Positions 9,429-19,007 of a stretch of 64,000 bases of DNA are shown here, one piece after another; within the stretch, counting starts at the first letter, position 1, and each line of letters opens with the position of its first letter. Source of the DNA: an uncultured bacterium (GTDB taxonomy: Bacteria; Hydrogenedentota; Hydrogenedentia; Hydrogenedentales; CAILVY01). The translations under genes were made by a program, and so were the position numbers. The stretch lies in assembly GCA_937951485.1 (NCBI GenBank), contig CALEDJ010000005.1, positions 124,001-188,000 on the forward strand, written 5' to 3'. The notes beneath the pieces were generated by a model. The model ran no database searches. It worked only from the letters and a program-made list of their open reading frames with translations, and was not told the origin of the DNA.

Positions 9429-12400
9429 TGTTTTTGGCCAATGCCTCCGTGCGCCGCCCCGTGGCGATGTGCTGCCTGATCATCGGCCTCATCATCCTCG
9501 GTGTCAATACGTACCGAACCATGCGTGTTGAGTATCTTCCGAAGATGGATGCGCCGTACTGCACCATCCTCACCGTCTATCCGGGCGCCACGCCGGAGGA
9601 AATCGAAACGGACATCGCCAAGCGCATCGAAGATGCGGTGGTATCGGTGGACGGCATCAAGCACATCAAATCGGTGTGCATGGAAAACGCGAATCTCATC
9701 CTGCTCGAATTCCACCTGAACGTGGACATTGACGCTGCTGCGAATGATGTCCGCGAGCAGGTGAACATGATTGTCAACGATCTGCCTGCCGACGCCCAAG
9801 AGCCGAAGGTGTTGAAATACGACATCAACGCAAAACCAGTCATTGACCTTGCGCTCTTCGGGGATGTTCCGCTGGATGAACTTTTCGACTATGCCGATAA
9901 CGATCTGCGCGACCTGTTTTCCGTGATTCCCGGCGTGGCCGACCTGCAACTCATCGGCGGTTCCAAACGCGAGGTGCAGGTGTTGCTGGACCGCGATGCG
10001 CTGGGCGCGCGGGGCCTGACCAGCATGGCCGTTGTCGAGGCGATCCAGAAGGGCATCCGCACGATTCCCTCCGGCCGCATTCGTGATGGGGGGACGGAAT
10101 TCGCCGTCAAGTTTGATGCGGAATTTGAGACCGTCGAAGCCATCGGCCTGCTGGAGGTTGCCGGGGCGGACGGCGCGCGCTGTTACATCAAAGATGTGGG
10201 CCGCGTCGTCATGGCGATGGAGGAACAGCGGCAAATCGCGGAGATTGACGGCCAGCCTTGTGTGGGCATTCGCGTGGTGAAGAAAGCCGAAGCGAACACC
10301 GTCGAGGTGGTGAACCGCGTCAGGGAGGCCGTGGACGAATTGAATCGGCGCCTGCCGGGCGGCATGCAACTCTCCTGGATTACGGACGACGGCACCTTCA
10401 TTGAGGCGACCGTGGACAGCACGACAACGAGCATTCTGCAAGGCGTGCTGCTGACGGCGCTGGTGCTGTTTATTTTCCTGCACAACATCCGGTCCACCAT
10501 CATCGTGGCGATCACCATGCCGCTGACCATCCTGATCAGCCTGTCCTTCATGCAATTTCTGGATTACACCCTGAATCTGGTCACGCTGACCGCCATCGGA
10601 CTTTCTGTCGGCATCCTGGTGACCAACTCCATTGTGGTTCTGGAAAACATCATCAAGCGCCTGGAGAGCGACCCTCACCCCTGGCGCGCCGCGCGCCACG
10701 GCGCCAACGAAATCGCCGTGGCGGTATTGGCCAGCGCCGGCACCAATCTCGTGGTGCTGTTTCCCATCGCCGCGATGTCAAGTCAGGTTGGCGTGATCTT
10801 CCGCCCCTTCGCCTTGACCATGGTGATTGTAACCGTCGTGTCTCTGTTCATTTCCTTTACCCTCACGCCCATTCTCGCGGCGGTGCTCCTGAAATCGCGC
10901 AAAGACCGCAGCCCCAAGAGCCTGTCGGTGCGCGCCGAGCACGCCTGGAATCGGGGTTTTGGCGCAGTTTCCGGAACTTATCTCCGTTTCCTGGCCTTTT
11001 TCTCCCGCCACAAATCACCTGCGCTGATTGCCCTGACGTTCACCGTGGTCATCTTTGTGCATGCGCTGACGCTGGCGCCGCGAATCGGTTTCGATTTTAT
11101 GCCGCATCCGGACCGGGGGGAGATTTATATCAAACTCGAATATCCCACCCACTACAGCCTCCGGATGACGGAATCCCGTGTGCGCGAAGTGCAGCGTACG
11201 GTCGAAGACTTGCCCGGACTCAGGCATGCGTTTGTGACTATCGGCAAGGTGCAGGGCATGATGGGACAGGTGAGCGAGGGTGTCTATCTGGCGCAAATCC
11301 TGCTCAAGTTTGTGGACAAGATGGACCGGACCGTGACGGTGAATGAGTTGATGGACGATATTCGATACCGCTTGCGCGACCATTCCGAATGCAACGTCAC
11401 GGTGACCGCCGCCTCCGGCATCGGCGGCATGGAGTTGCCCCTGCAACTGGAAATCGCCGGCGACGACTATGCCACGCTGAACCGTCTTATTCTTCATGCC
11501 TTGGAACTTTCATCGGAAGTTCCCGGTCTCGTGGATGTGGATACCACCGTGCGCGCAGGCAAGCCGGAATTGCGCGTGCGCCCTGATCGCGCCATTCTCG
11601 CCGACATGAAGGCGCCGGTGATCGGCGTGGGCATGGCGCTGCGCGGCAACCTGGAAGGGCTTGTCGCGGGCGTCTATAAAGAGCAGGGGCGCAACTACGA
11701 CATCCGCGTGAAGTTGGAGGAAAAGGAGGGAAAGCACCAGGTCCGGGAGTTTCTGTTGCCCGGCGCTCCAGGTCATCCCATTGTGCTCAGCACGGTGGCG
11801 CAGATTGAAGAGGGCCTGGCGCCGGTGCAGATCATGCGGCATGACAAACAGCGGGTCGCCCGCCTCTTTTCGGAGTTGGAGCACGGCAGACCGCTGGGCA
11901 CCGCCGTGCAGGAACTCAGCGCCCTCATAGACGCGCATATCCCCCTGCCGCCGGGATATTCCTACAAGTACGTCGGCCTCTATGAACTCATGTCCGAAGG
12001 CATCGCGGATTTCCTGGAAGCGGGTATCCTGGCGGTTATTCTGACCTACCTCGTGCTGGCCGCCATTCTGGAATCCTGGCTCCGGCCCTTGATCATTCTC
12101 ATCACCATCCCCTTGGCGCTGATCGGCGTCCTGTGGGCGCTGGTGCTTGGCGGCGAGGCGATCAACATGTTTGTCCTGCTGGGCTTTGTCATGCTCATCG
12201 GCATTGTCGTCAACAACGCCATCCTTATCATGGACCTCGTGAACGAGCGCCTGAAAGCGGGGGATTCCCGCCGCCAGGCCATGCTTTATGCCGCTTCCGA
12301 GCGTTTCCGGCCCGTGCTGATGATTACCCTTGCCGCGATTCTCGGCATGCTCCCGCTCGCATTGGGCCGCGGCCTCGGCAGCGAAATCCGCAGCAGCATC

Positions 12401-12646
12401 GGCGTCGCCTCCATCGGTGGCATCGCCGTCTCCGCAGCGCTTACGCTTATCGTGCTGCCCCTGCTCTTCAACTTCTTCACGCGGTCCGGGCCGAAAAGCG
12501 GCGGCAACGCGCCGAAGAATACCCCCAAGGATGACAAATCACCCGAGGACGCCGCAGCGAAGCCTGGGGAAACGCCGTCCCCCAAAGTGAAGAAATCCGA
12601 CGCCGCCGCTGAAGACACGCCGCCGGAAAAAACCTCTCCCGCCTGA
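9428..12646 (+). CDS. Efflux RND transporter permease (AcrB/MMPL superfamily)
   Basis: 1072 aa; FLANASVRRPVAMCCLIIGLIILG N-terminus; EYLPKMDAPYCTILTVYPGATPEEIETDIAKRIEDAV; GFVMLIGIVVNNAILIMDLVNE. Confidence 0.95.
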   Translation: MFLANASVRRPVAMCCLIIGLIILGVNTYRTMRVEYLPKMDAPYCTILTVYPGATPEEIETDIAKRIEDAVVSVDGIKHIKSVCMENANLILLEFHLNVDIDAAANDVREQVNMIVNDLPADAQEPKVLKYDINAKPVIDLALFGDVPLDELFDYADNDLRDLFSVIPGVADLQLIGGSKREVQVLLDRDALGARGLTSMAVVEAIQKGIRTIPSGRIRDGGTEFAVKFDAEFETVEAIGLLEVAGADGARCYIKDVGRVVMAMEEQRQIAEIDGQPCVGIRVVKKAEANTVEVVNRVREAVDELNRRLPGGMQLSWITDDGTFIEATVDSTTTSILQGVLLTALVLFIFLHNIRSTIIVAITMPLTILISLSFMQFLDYTLNLVTLTAIGLSVGILVTNSIVVLENIIKRLESDPHPWRAARHGANEIAVAVLASAGTNLVVLFPIAAMSSQVGVIFRPFALTMVIVTVVSLFISFTLTPILAAVLLKSRKDRSPKSLSVRAEHAWNRGFGAVSGTYLRFLAFFSRHKSPALIALTFTVVIFVHALTLAPRIGFDFMPHPDRGEIYIKLEYPTHYSLRMTESRVREVQRTVEDLPGLRHAFVTIGKVQGMMGQVSEGVYLAQILLKFVDKMDRTVTVNELMDDIRYRLRDHSECNVTVTAASGIGGMELPLQLEIAGDDYATLNRLILHALELSSEVPGLVDVDTTVRAGKPELRVRPDRAILADMKAPVIGVGMALRGNLEGLVAGVYKEQGRNYDIRVKLEEKEGKHQVREFLLPGAPGHPIVLSTVAQIEEGLAPVQIMRHDKQRVARLFSELEHGRPLGTAVQELSALIDAHIPLPPGYSYKYVGLYELMSEGIADFLEAGILAVILTYLVLAAILESWLRPLIILITIPLALIGVLWALVLGGEAINMFVLLGFVMLIGIVVNNAILIMDLVNERLKAGDSRRQAMLYAASERFRPVLMITLAAILGMLPLALGRGLGSEIRSSIGVASIGGIAVSAALTLIVLPLLFNFFTRSGPKSGGNAPKNTPKDDKSPEDAAAKPGETPSPKVKKSDAAAEDTPPEKTSPA

Positions 12647-12708
12647 GAGGCGCGTGTATTGGCGTTCGCGGGCATTGCCTGTAAATGGCGACAACGCGCC
12701 GCACAGGT

Positions 12709-14124
12709 TCAGGGATGTGCGGCCAGCGGGCGGATACGGAGATTGCGGAAAGCCACGGGGCCGTGGTCGCCCTGGAACATGATGGGTCCGAGCGGCTGTT
12801 CGTCTTTGAAGAGGGCGGCGCGGGTGGGGCCGCTTAATTCCTGGTTTTCGTGAATCACGACGCCGTTGTGCACCACGCGCACGAATGCGGCGTTGGCGAT
12901 CTTGTTCCCGTTTGCGTCGAAGCGCGGCGCGCGAAACACCACCTCGAATCGTTGCCATTCACCGGGCGGCCGGGAGGCGTTGACGCGGGGCGGGTGGCCG
13001 TCGAAACCGCGTTCGGCGTCGGGGATGCCGGGGTCTTCGCGCCAGCGCTGGTAAATGCCGCCGCAATCGCTGTGCTGCGGCGTTTCGACGCCCCAACTGT
13101 CGAGAATCTGGATTTCGTAGCGGCCTTGAAAATATACGCCGGAGTTGGAAGCCTGCGGCACCATGAATTCAATTGCCGCCTCGACGTCGCCGTGTTCCGC
13201 CCTTGAGATGAGATGCCGGGTCCGGCCGGTATCGCCATTGAGCGCAACACCAACGCCGGGCATGCCTGAAAGCCTCTTGGGATCGTTCGGGTCAAGAACG
13301 GCATCGCCGGCAATTTTCCAGTCGCCCAGCGGTTCACGGAAGGCGCTCAGGTCCGTAAGCGGGATGACGCCCTCGTCGTCTTCTGCGGTGACGCCGGCGG
13401 CCCACCGGATGGCTTGCGCCACGAGGCGGCGGTAATTCGGGCTGGCGAAAATGTCCGGGCCGTGGCCGGGCTGCAGGTAGCAGACCCGCGCATTGCGGTA
13501 GTGCTTGGCCAGCCCGACGATGCGGTCGCTCTTGGGGTGGTCGGTCGTCAACAGCACATGTGCACTGGGGTCAAAAACCGCGCCGTTGTAGGTTTCATCC
13601 ACGATGGTGAAATCCGCAACGCCGCGCGTTACCGGGTGGGCGGCGTCGGCGACGCGTACAACGAATTCCACGTCGTGCTGATAGCCCGATTTCGGGTGGC
13701 GCACACCAGCCACTTCCTTTTCGTTGAGGAAATAACGACAGCCGATGATATCCGCAAACTCCGGCCAATCGTTGAAGGCGGCCACCGCATGGTGCAGGGC
13801 CACCAGCCCCACGCCCCGGTCCAAAAGAGCCAGAAGATTCTGTTGCCTTTTTTCGGAAATGCGCTGGGTCATGTTGTAGAGCACGATGACGTCATAGGGC
13901 CACGCGGAGATGTCCTCGAAAATCTCGCTGTCGTCCTGCTGATGCAGCATCACGCTGTCTATGTCCGCGAAGGACGCAAACATGGCGTCAAAGGCCGCTT
14001 TGTCGTAACCGTGTCCGGCGGTGACCACCGCCGCTTTGATCGTATTCGCTTCGGCGGCGCCCGTCGCTTGCGCTATAAGGCCCGCCGCAATCAGCGCGCA
14101 CCACAGAGTCGTTGTTCTTTTCAT
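12709..14124 (-). CDS. ThuA domain - DUF1080 (3-keto-disaccharide hydrolase-like) fusion, secreted
   Basis: MKRTTTLWCALIAAGLIAQATGA signal; ThuA VVTAGHGYDKAAFDAMF...VGLVALHHAVAAFNDWPEF; DUF1080 SGVYFQGRYEIQILDSWGVETPQHSDCGGIYQRW. Start chosen at 14124 (ORF open to 14301). Confidence 0.85.
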   Translation of the reverse strand: MKRTTTLWCALIAAGLIAQATGAAEANTIKAAVVTAGHGYDKAAFDAMFASFADIDSVMLHQQDDSEIFEDISAWPYDVIVLYNMTQRISEKRQQNLLALLDRGVGLVALHHAVAAFNDWPEFADIIGCRYFLNEKEVAGVRHPKSGYQHDVEFVVRVADAAHPVTRGVADFTIVDETYNGAVFDPSAHVLLTTDHPKSDRIVGLAKHYRNARVCYLQPGHGPDIFASPNYRRLVAQAIRWAAGVTAEDDEGVIPLTDLSAFREPLGDWKIAGDAVLDPNDPKRLSGMPGVGVALNGDTGRTRHLISRAEHGDVEAAIEFMVPQASNSGVYFQGRYEIQILDSWGVETPQHSDCGGIYQRWREDPGIPDAERGFDGHPPRVNASRPPGEWQRFEVVFRAPRFDANGNKIANAAFVRVVHNGVVIHENQELSGPTRAALFKDEQPLGPIMFQGDHGPVAFRNLRIRPLAAHP

Positions 14125-14297
14125 GTTCCACATGCTCCTGTTCTGCCGCCCATGCGGCTCTCCTTCTTCAGGATAACGCAAACACCGGCGATTGCGCGAA
14201 TTGGCGGCGGATGCAAGGCAGGCAAATGTTTTCAGGTGTGTCGTCTGCATTCCTGACAGGTTGAAGCCTGGACTCCGGATCTTTGCATTTTTCCCAG

Positions 14298-14795
14298 TCA
14301 AGCAACGCGGGCGCGCGCCGCTTCCAGCGCGGCGGCGAGTTGTTCGGGTTCCTGAGATCCGAGGAGGTAGCGGCGGCGTATGGTGTCAATCAGGACGCCG
14401 CGGTCGCCGCGGGCATTGTAGAAACGGCAGGATTTTCCTTCGAATCGGCCGAATCGCAATCCCCATCCTCCCGCATCGCGCAGGGGCCGGTATTGCACGA
14501 TGCGGATCGCCTGGATGTCGGCGATGGGGATACGCGCCCAGAAGATGGGCACAATCGCTCCGATCCGGGCGTACACATGGTCTGGATAGACCTGAATGAC
14601 CAGTTGCAGCAGATTGATCAGGACGGGGACAAGTGCGAAGGAGACCAGCGCGGCATAGCGCAGCGGCCGCATGTCGGCGGTCGCGTTCGTGACGAACCAC
14701 ACGTTCACCGCCGCCCCGACCAGCAAGGCGACGATGACAAAATAGACCCACAGGGCAAAACCCTGTCGTTCTTCGTAAATGACGCGCGTGTCCAT
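14298..14795 (-). CDS. Small two-TM membrane protein with PH-like C-terminal region
   Basis: MDTRVIYEERQGFALWVYFVIVALLVGAAVNVWFV... start at 14795; two TM helices then bPH2/DUF-like segment. Confidence 0.6.
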   Translation of the reverse strand: MDTRVIYEERQGFALWVYFVIVALLVGAAVNVWFVTNATADMRPLRYAALVSFALVPVLINLLQLVIQVYPDHVYARIGAIVPIFWARIPIADIQAIRIVQYRPLRDAGGWGLRFGRFEGKSCRFYNARGDRGVLIDTIRRRYLLGSQEPEQLAAALEAARARVA

Positions 14796-14944
14796 GGCCT
14801 TCCTTTCTCTTGGGGTGCAAACCGGTTTGACGCCGTCCTGCCGGATAGATACCCCCGAACGCCGGGAATAGTCTTGCGGGGAACGGGATTCCCGTTTCGG
14901 ATGGCGACCGGTCTGCACGTGCGAAGGTGGTGCATTCCCTGCGC

Positions 14945-15325
14945 CTATTCATCCGGGAACATTTCCGGGCGCAGGCCGATGTTGACCACGCTGCACGCCA
15001 GAATGGGCGACAGCCCCAATGCTTTCGCCTGGGCGACCAGTTCCTCATCTTCGGAGCCGGGATTCAGGAAAAACTCGGCCGGGCGCATGCGCGCAATCTC
15101 CGGCAGCAGTTTCCTGCCGACGCCGGGCGGCACATACAGCGACACGCGGTCCACCGGACCCGGCAGGTCGGCGAGACTGCCATAGCATTTCAATCCCTCG
15201 ATTTCCTCTTCCTGCGGATTGACCGGATACACCGTCCAGCCGCCTTGGAGGAATGCGCGCACGGCCTTGTTGCCGTATTTACGACGGTCCGCCGAAGCCC
15301 CCACGATGGCAATGCTCTTGTTCAT
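14945..15325 (-). CDS. CoA-binding domain protein (YccU-like)
   Basis: MNKSIAIVGASADRRKYGNKAVRAFLQGGWTVYPVNPQEEEIEGLKCYGSLADLPGPVDRVSLYVPP. Confidence 0.85.
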   Translation of the reverse strand: MNKSIAIVGASADRRKYGNKAVRAFLQGGWTVYPVNPQEEEIEGLKCYGSLADLPGPVDRVSLYVPPGVGRKLLPEIARMRPAEFFLNPGSEDEELVAQAKALGLSPILACSVVNIGLRPEMFPDE

Positions 15326-16048
15326 CGAATTCACTCCTCCACACGGTTTTCTTCCATCATCGTTGCTGTCCACTATTAATTTGGCATTCGGCCGTTTCTT
15401 TTTTGCCCTGCGCTTCGCCAAGAAAGGGCGAAGAAGGCCGGCCCGCCGAAAGTTCTGTGAACTTTTCGGGATTCTGTCGTGTCGTCGGGCTTTCAGCGCA
15501 AAGTATACAGGATTCATGACGTATCCTGTCCGACTGAATCGGGGGCTTGAAAACCTGTGACATTTCAGCCCTATGGTACAAGAGACAGGTCTGATTTCAC
15601 ACTGCCCTCATATCTGCCATTGCGCGTCCCACGCCGCCATCGGGGGCGATTCGCTGAAGGAGGTGGGGGACTCGAAATGACAAAAGGGACAACTGTTCAG
15701 CCGGTTGGTGAAGCCCTGGATTCCGGAATCTATATGGGACGACACCGAAGCCGGATATTCCCGGGGGAAATTGCTCCTGCACGTGCCGGCGGGACCCATC
15801 AAGCAAATGCTTTACCGCATGCCTCTTGACGCAGGAAGCGGTATTCTGGTATAAGTAATATTGATCATCGGCGCAGGAATTCAATGTAGATCGTATCTAT
15901 ATGTATACGCAGGTATTTAGTTGAGTTATTTATATGATACGCATCTGACGGTGGATTCGTGACCGGACAGGGCAAGGCGTCAAAGGGGCGGGTCAAGTTC
16001 AGAAGTCGGGGTCCATGGCCTTGGTCTCTTGGCTGGGATGAACGGTTC

Positions 16049-16069
16049 AGGCGCGGCGTTGCGCCTTTT
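16049..16069 (+). terminator. Terminator-like hairpin AGGCGC-GGCGTT-GCGCCT-TTT
   Basis: 6-bp GC stem followed by short T run; upstream of the EG-linker gene. Function uncertain. Confidence 0.35.
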
Positions 16070-16173
16070 CCATATGCAGTGGAGTAATATCTTCAGTCGC
16101 GATGGGCTGTTTTTTCCGGGAATGTGACCTGAAAAAACGCGCGGCTGATCATCCCAAAGAGAGGAATCTCGCC

Positions 16174-18633
16174 ATGCGGACCCATGTGTCGTTCCCGTTT
16201 CGGTGCTTTGTCATCAGCGCCATGCTGTTTTCCGGCGCGGTCGGACTTTCGTTCCCCGCGGCCCATGCGCAGGGCGACATTGACTGGTGCAGCATCCAAC
16301 CGTGTTCATTGTCTTTTTGCCTGAGCCTCGGCTACAACGCCGGATATGAGCAGGCCACGCGGGACATGTACGCCGCCATCCCGTTCATCGGCAATCCCGA
16401 TCTGATGGACCTGAATTTCAACGGGATGAAGGATGTCGCGGAGGCGCGCCTGCTGGATGCCATTCTGGCCAACCGCCAGGCCCCCAACCATTGCTGCGTT
16501 TATAATCCCTACATCCAGAATCGGATTGCCGCGGCCCTGATCGCCCCGGCCATCATCGCCGCCTTGGACCAGATTCCCGAATACCTGCGCCCGAACATCA
16601 CCTCAAATCAACTCGCGGCCTGGATGGCCGGACTGGCCACGAGCGGCCAGGCGGAAACCATCAATGCCACCTTGTCGTTTCTAACCGTCCTTGTTCCCGA
16701 TCTGCCAGACATTGATCTGGCCGTTTTTGACGGGTCCGCCCAGATTTATCTCGCGCCCGGGGGACACGCCGACGCCGACGGCGTCTGCAATCGGGGCGAA
16801 TACAATGCCGTGGTCAGCAGCAGCACCTTGGAGCCCATCACCGAGCAGGAGTTGGCCGGCTATGTCGCCGCCGCCATGCATGCCGCCGTGAACGATGACG
16901 GCGGCGGTTGCCCCGTATGTGAAGGGGAAGGCGAGGGCGAAGGGGAAGGAGAAGGAGAAGGCGAGGGGGAAGGCGAGGGCGAAGGGGAAATCCCCTGCCA
17001 TTATGCGGAACCATGTACCTTGGTTTGTTCCGGACAGGCCCGGAGCGTCGGACTGGAGACGCTGCTGCGGACCATTTATGGCAACCCGCTTATCGGCCTC
17101 AATCCCGATACCCTGGACAACGACAGTAACGGCATCGTGGACGTCGCGCATGCCAAACTGCTGGATACGGTGCTTGCAACCCCCTCGTTGCCTGTCTTCT
17201 GCTGCGTGGACGCCGCCTATGAGAACAATCTGGCCCCCGCGCAAGCCGTTGCCGACGCCATCTATGCCGCCGCTCCCTATCTGGGGTTAGTGTTGCCTAA
17301 AGCGAACTTCATCGCGCTGCTGCGCGGCATCGCAACACTGGGCGAAGAAAGTACATTGCAATCTATCGTGGACCTGTTACGGCAGATTCCGGGCATCCCT
17401 GCCATTGACATCAGCGTATTCGACATGTCCGCCGGGCAATACTTGGGCGCAGCCTTTGGCGATGCCGACCGCGACGGCGCATGCAACCTCGGCGAATACA
17501 ACGCCGTGGTGACAGGCCCCGAGGATTTTGCCGCGTTTGTCGCGGCGGCGCTCAATCCGGCATTGCGCGATGATGGCGGCGGTTGTGATCCATGTGAAGG
17601 CGAAGGCGAAGGCGAGGGCGAAGGCGAAGGCGAAGGCGAAGGTGAAGGCGAAGGCGAAGGCGAGGGCGAGGGCGAAGGCGAGGGCGAAGGCGAAGGTGAA
17701 GGCGAGGGCGAAGGCGAAGGTGAAGGCGAGGGCGAAGGTGAAGGCGAGGGCGAAGGTGAAGGTGAAGGTGAAGGCGAGGGCGAAGGTGAAGGCGAAGAAT
17801 GCGTACTTGCAGCATGCCCGGATTTCGACAGTGAAGGTGCGGCGTTCATCGCCCTGTTGTCTGCACTGCTCGGAATGGTCCTGCCGGGATGGGACGTTTG
17901 TGATCTGGATTCGTCGGGCATTCCGGACAGTTGGGAAATCGCCCTTTTCGAGGAAGTCATATGTCGGGGGGGCGGCGATTTCGACGATGCCCCGCTGTGC
18001 GCGTTTCTTCACAACCGCGCCATTCTGCGCGGAGAGACCGATCCCGGTGTCGTGGGACCGTTTGAAAATGTCCTCGCGGCCTTGTTGTCCATCAGTACGG
18101 AGATGCAGGACACCATGCGCACCCTGGGTCTTCTGGGCGGCTACGTCGTGGCCGGCGCCACGGAAGCCGGGGAACCCTTCTCGGCGACTGGTGACCCGGA
18201 TGGGGACGGCCTGATCAACCTCGTGGAATTCGGCAGCGTGTTTGAGGCGGGGCTTGGCCGCGCAGCCTATGTTCAGGCCGCCCTGACACCCGATGGCGGC
18301 GAAGGCGAAGGCGGAGTGGAGGGCGATATCCATGCCGCCGACCTGAATGGCGATGGCGTCATCTCGCTGTCCGAACTGCTGCGCGTCATCCAGTTCTTCA
18401 ATACCGGCGGCTACCACTGCGCCGCGCCGCCGGACAGTACGGAAGACGGTTACGCGCCGGGCGCCAATCCCGCGCATCAGGAGTGCACGCCGCATTCCAG
18501 TGACTACAATCCCCAGGACTGGCAGGTCAGCATCTCCGAATTGCTGCGTTTGATTCAGTTCTTCAATTCCGGCGGTTACCATGCGTGTCCGGAAGGCGAA
18601 GATGGATTCTGCCCCGGCCATACAGTCCGCTGA
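16174..18633 (+). CDS. Secreted multi-domain protein: three related EF-hand-like modules joined by poly(Glu-Gly) linkers, C-terminal duplicated dockerin-like SELLRxIQFFN module
   Basis: Signal MRTHVSFPFRCFVISAMLFSGAVGLSFPAAHA; DLNFNGMKD/DADGVCNRGEYNA, DNDSNGIVD/DADRDGACNLGEYNA, DLDSSGIPD/DPDGDGLINLVEFGS; C-term DLNGDGVISLSELLRVIQFFNTGGYHC and DWQVSISELLRLIQFFNSGGYHAC. ORF opens at 16102; start at 16174 preferred. Confidence 0.88.
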   Translation: MRTHVSFPFRCFVISAMLFSGAVGLSFPAAHAQGDIDWCSIQPCSLSFCLSLGYNAGYEQATRDMYAAIPFIGNPDLMDLNFNGMKDVAEARLLDAILANRQAPNHCCVYNPYIQNRIAAALIAPAIIAALDQIPEYLRPNITSNQLAAWMAGLATSGQAETINATLSFLTVLVPDLPDIDLAVFDGSAQIYLAPGGHADADGVCNRGEYNAVVSSSTLEPITEQELAGYVAAAMHAAVNDDGGGCPVCEGEGEGEGEGEGEGEGEGEGEGEIPCHYAEPCTLVCSGQARSVGLETLLRTIYGNPLIGLNPDTLDNDSNGIVDVAHAKLLDTVLATPSLPVFCCVDAAYENNLAPAQAVADAIYAAAPYLGLVLPKANFIALLRGIATLGEESTLQSIVDLLRQIPGIPAIDISVFDMSAGQYLGAAFGDADRDGACNLGEYNAVVTGPEDFAAFVAAALNPALRDDGGGCDPCEGEGEGEGEGEGEGEGEGEGEGEGEGEGEGEGEGEGEGEGEGEGEGEGEGEGEGEGEGEGEGEGEGEECVLAACPDFDSEGAAFIALLSALLGMVLPGWDVCDLDSSGIPDSWEIALFEEVICRGGGDFDDAPLCAFLHNRAILRGETDPGVVGPFENVLAALLSISTEMQDTMRTLGLLGGYVVAGATEAGEPFSATGDPDGDGLINLVEFGSVFEAGLGRAAYVQAALTPDGGEGEGGVEGDIHAADLNGDGVISLSELLRVIQFFNTGGYHCAAPPDSTEDGYAPGANPAHQECTPHSSDYNPQDWQVSISELLRLIQFFNSGGYHACPEGEDGFCPGHTVR
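16921..16989 (+). repeat. In-frame hexanucleotide repeat encoding (Glu-Gly)n, linker 1 (23 codons)
   Basis: gaa ggg gaa ggc gag ggc ... ; mixed GGG/GGC/GGA glycine codons. Confidence 0.95.
17596..17799 (+). repeat. In-frame GARGGY hexanucleotide repeat encoding (Glu-Gly)n, linker 2 (68 codons)
   Basis: 204 bp of gar-ggy; internal 18-bp higher-order unit gaaggcgagggcgaaggt toward its 3' end. Confidence 0.95.
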
Positions 18634-18656
18634 ATCCAACCGCATTCGCATACATG

Positions 18657-18686
18657 CCGCCCCCTGCCGCCGGCGGGGGGCGGTTT
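18657..18686 (+). terminator. GC-rich hairpin + TTT, putative terminator of the EG-linker gene
   Basis: CCGCCCCCTGCCGCCGGCGGGGGGCGG-TTT ~25 bp after the stop codon. Confidence 0.5.
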
Positions 18687-19007
18687 CGTGCGCACCCCGG
18701 CAACAATGTTGTCATGCCCGCCTGGGGATGCGCATATTTTCGGGGAAACTTGAAAAAACCGGGGCGAAAGCGCGATCATAGGGCATCCCCAGTGTTCTTA
18801 TGCCCCTGACTATCATCTTTACTGGGAACAACAACCACCGGAAGAGTGTCCGAGTTGATTCGCGTTGTCCATGGCGGCGCTTTTCGGCAGGAAGGACGCA
18901 CCCGGAATCGTGGGGGTGGTCATTGCGCGTGATAGGGCGCATCGCGCCACATTACGTGGCAACCTGGTATGAACCAGCACTTTTGCTGCTGAAGGAAAGT
19001 CGTTTTC

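Noticed and set aside
15560-16050. Possible riboswitch upstream of the EG-linker gene (ACAGGGCAAGG...GCGTCAAAGG loosely like GEMM c-di-GMP-I)
   Set aside because: The conserved core spacing and P1/P1b pairing could not be matched; not supportable by eye. An Infernal/Rfam scan would decide.
17277-18651. Long minus-strand ORFs 17277..17960 (PSPSPS...) and 17377..18651 (AFALAFTFTF...) across the repeat
   Set aside because: Antisense readings of the GAR-GGY tract; the plus-strand 843-aa protein has a signal peptide and coherent domains.
18780-19007. T-box leader upstream of ileS
   Set aside because: No AGGGTGGNACCGCG T-box sequence or specifier stem was found.
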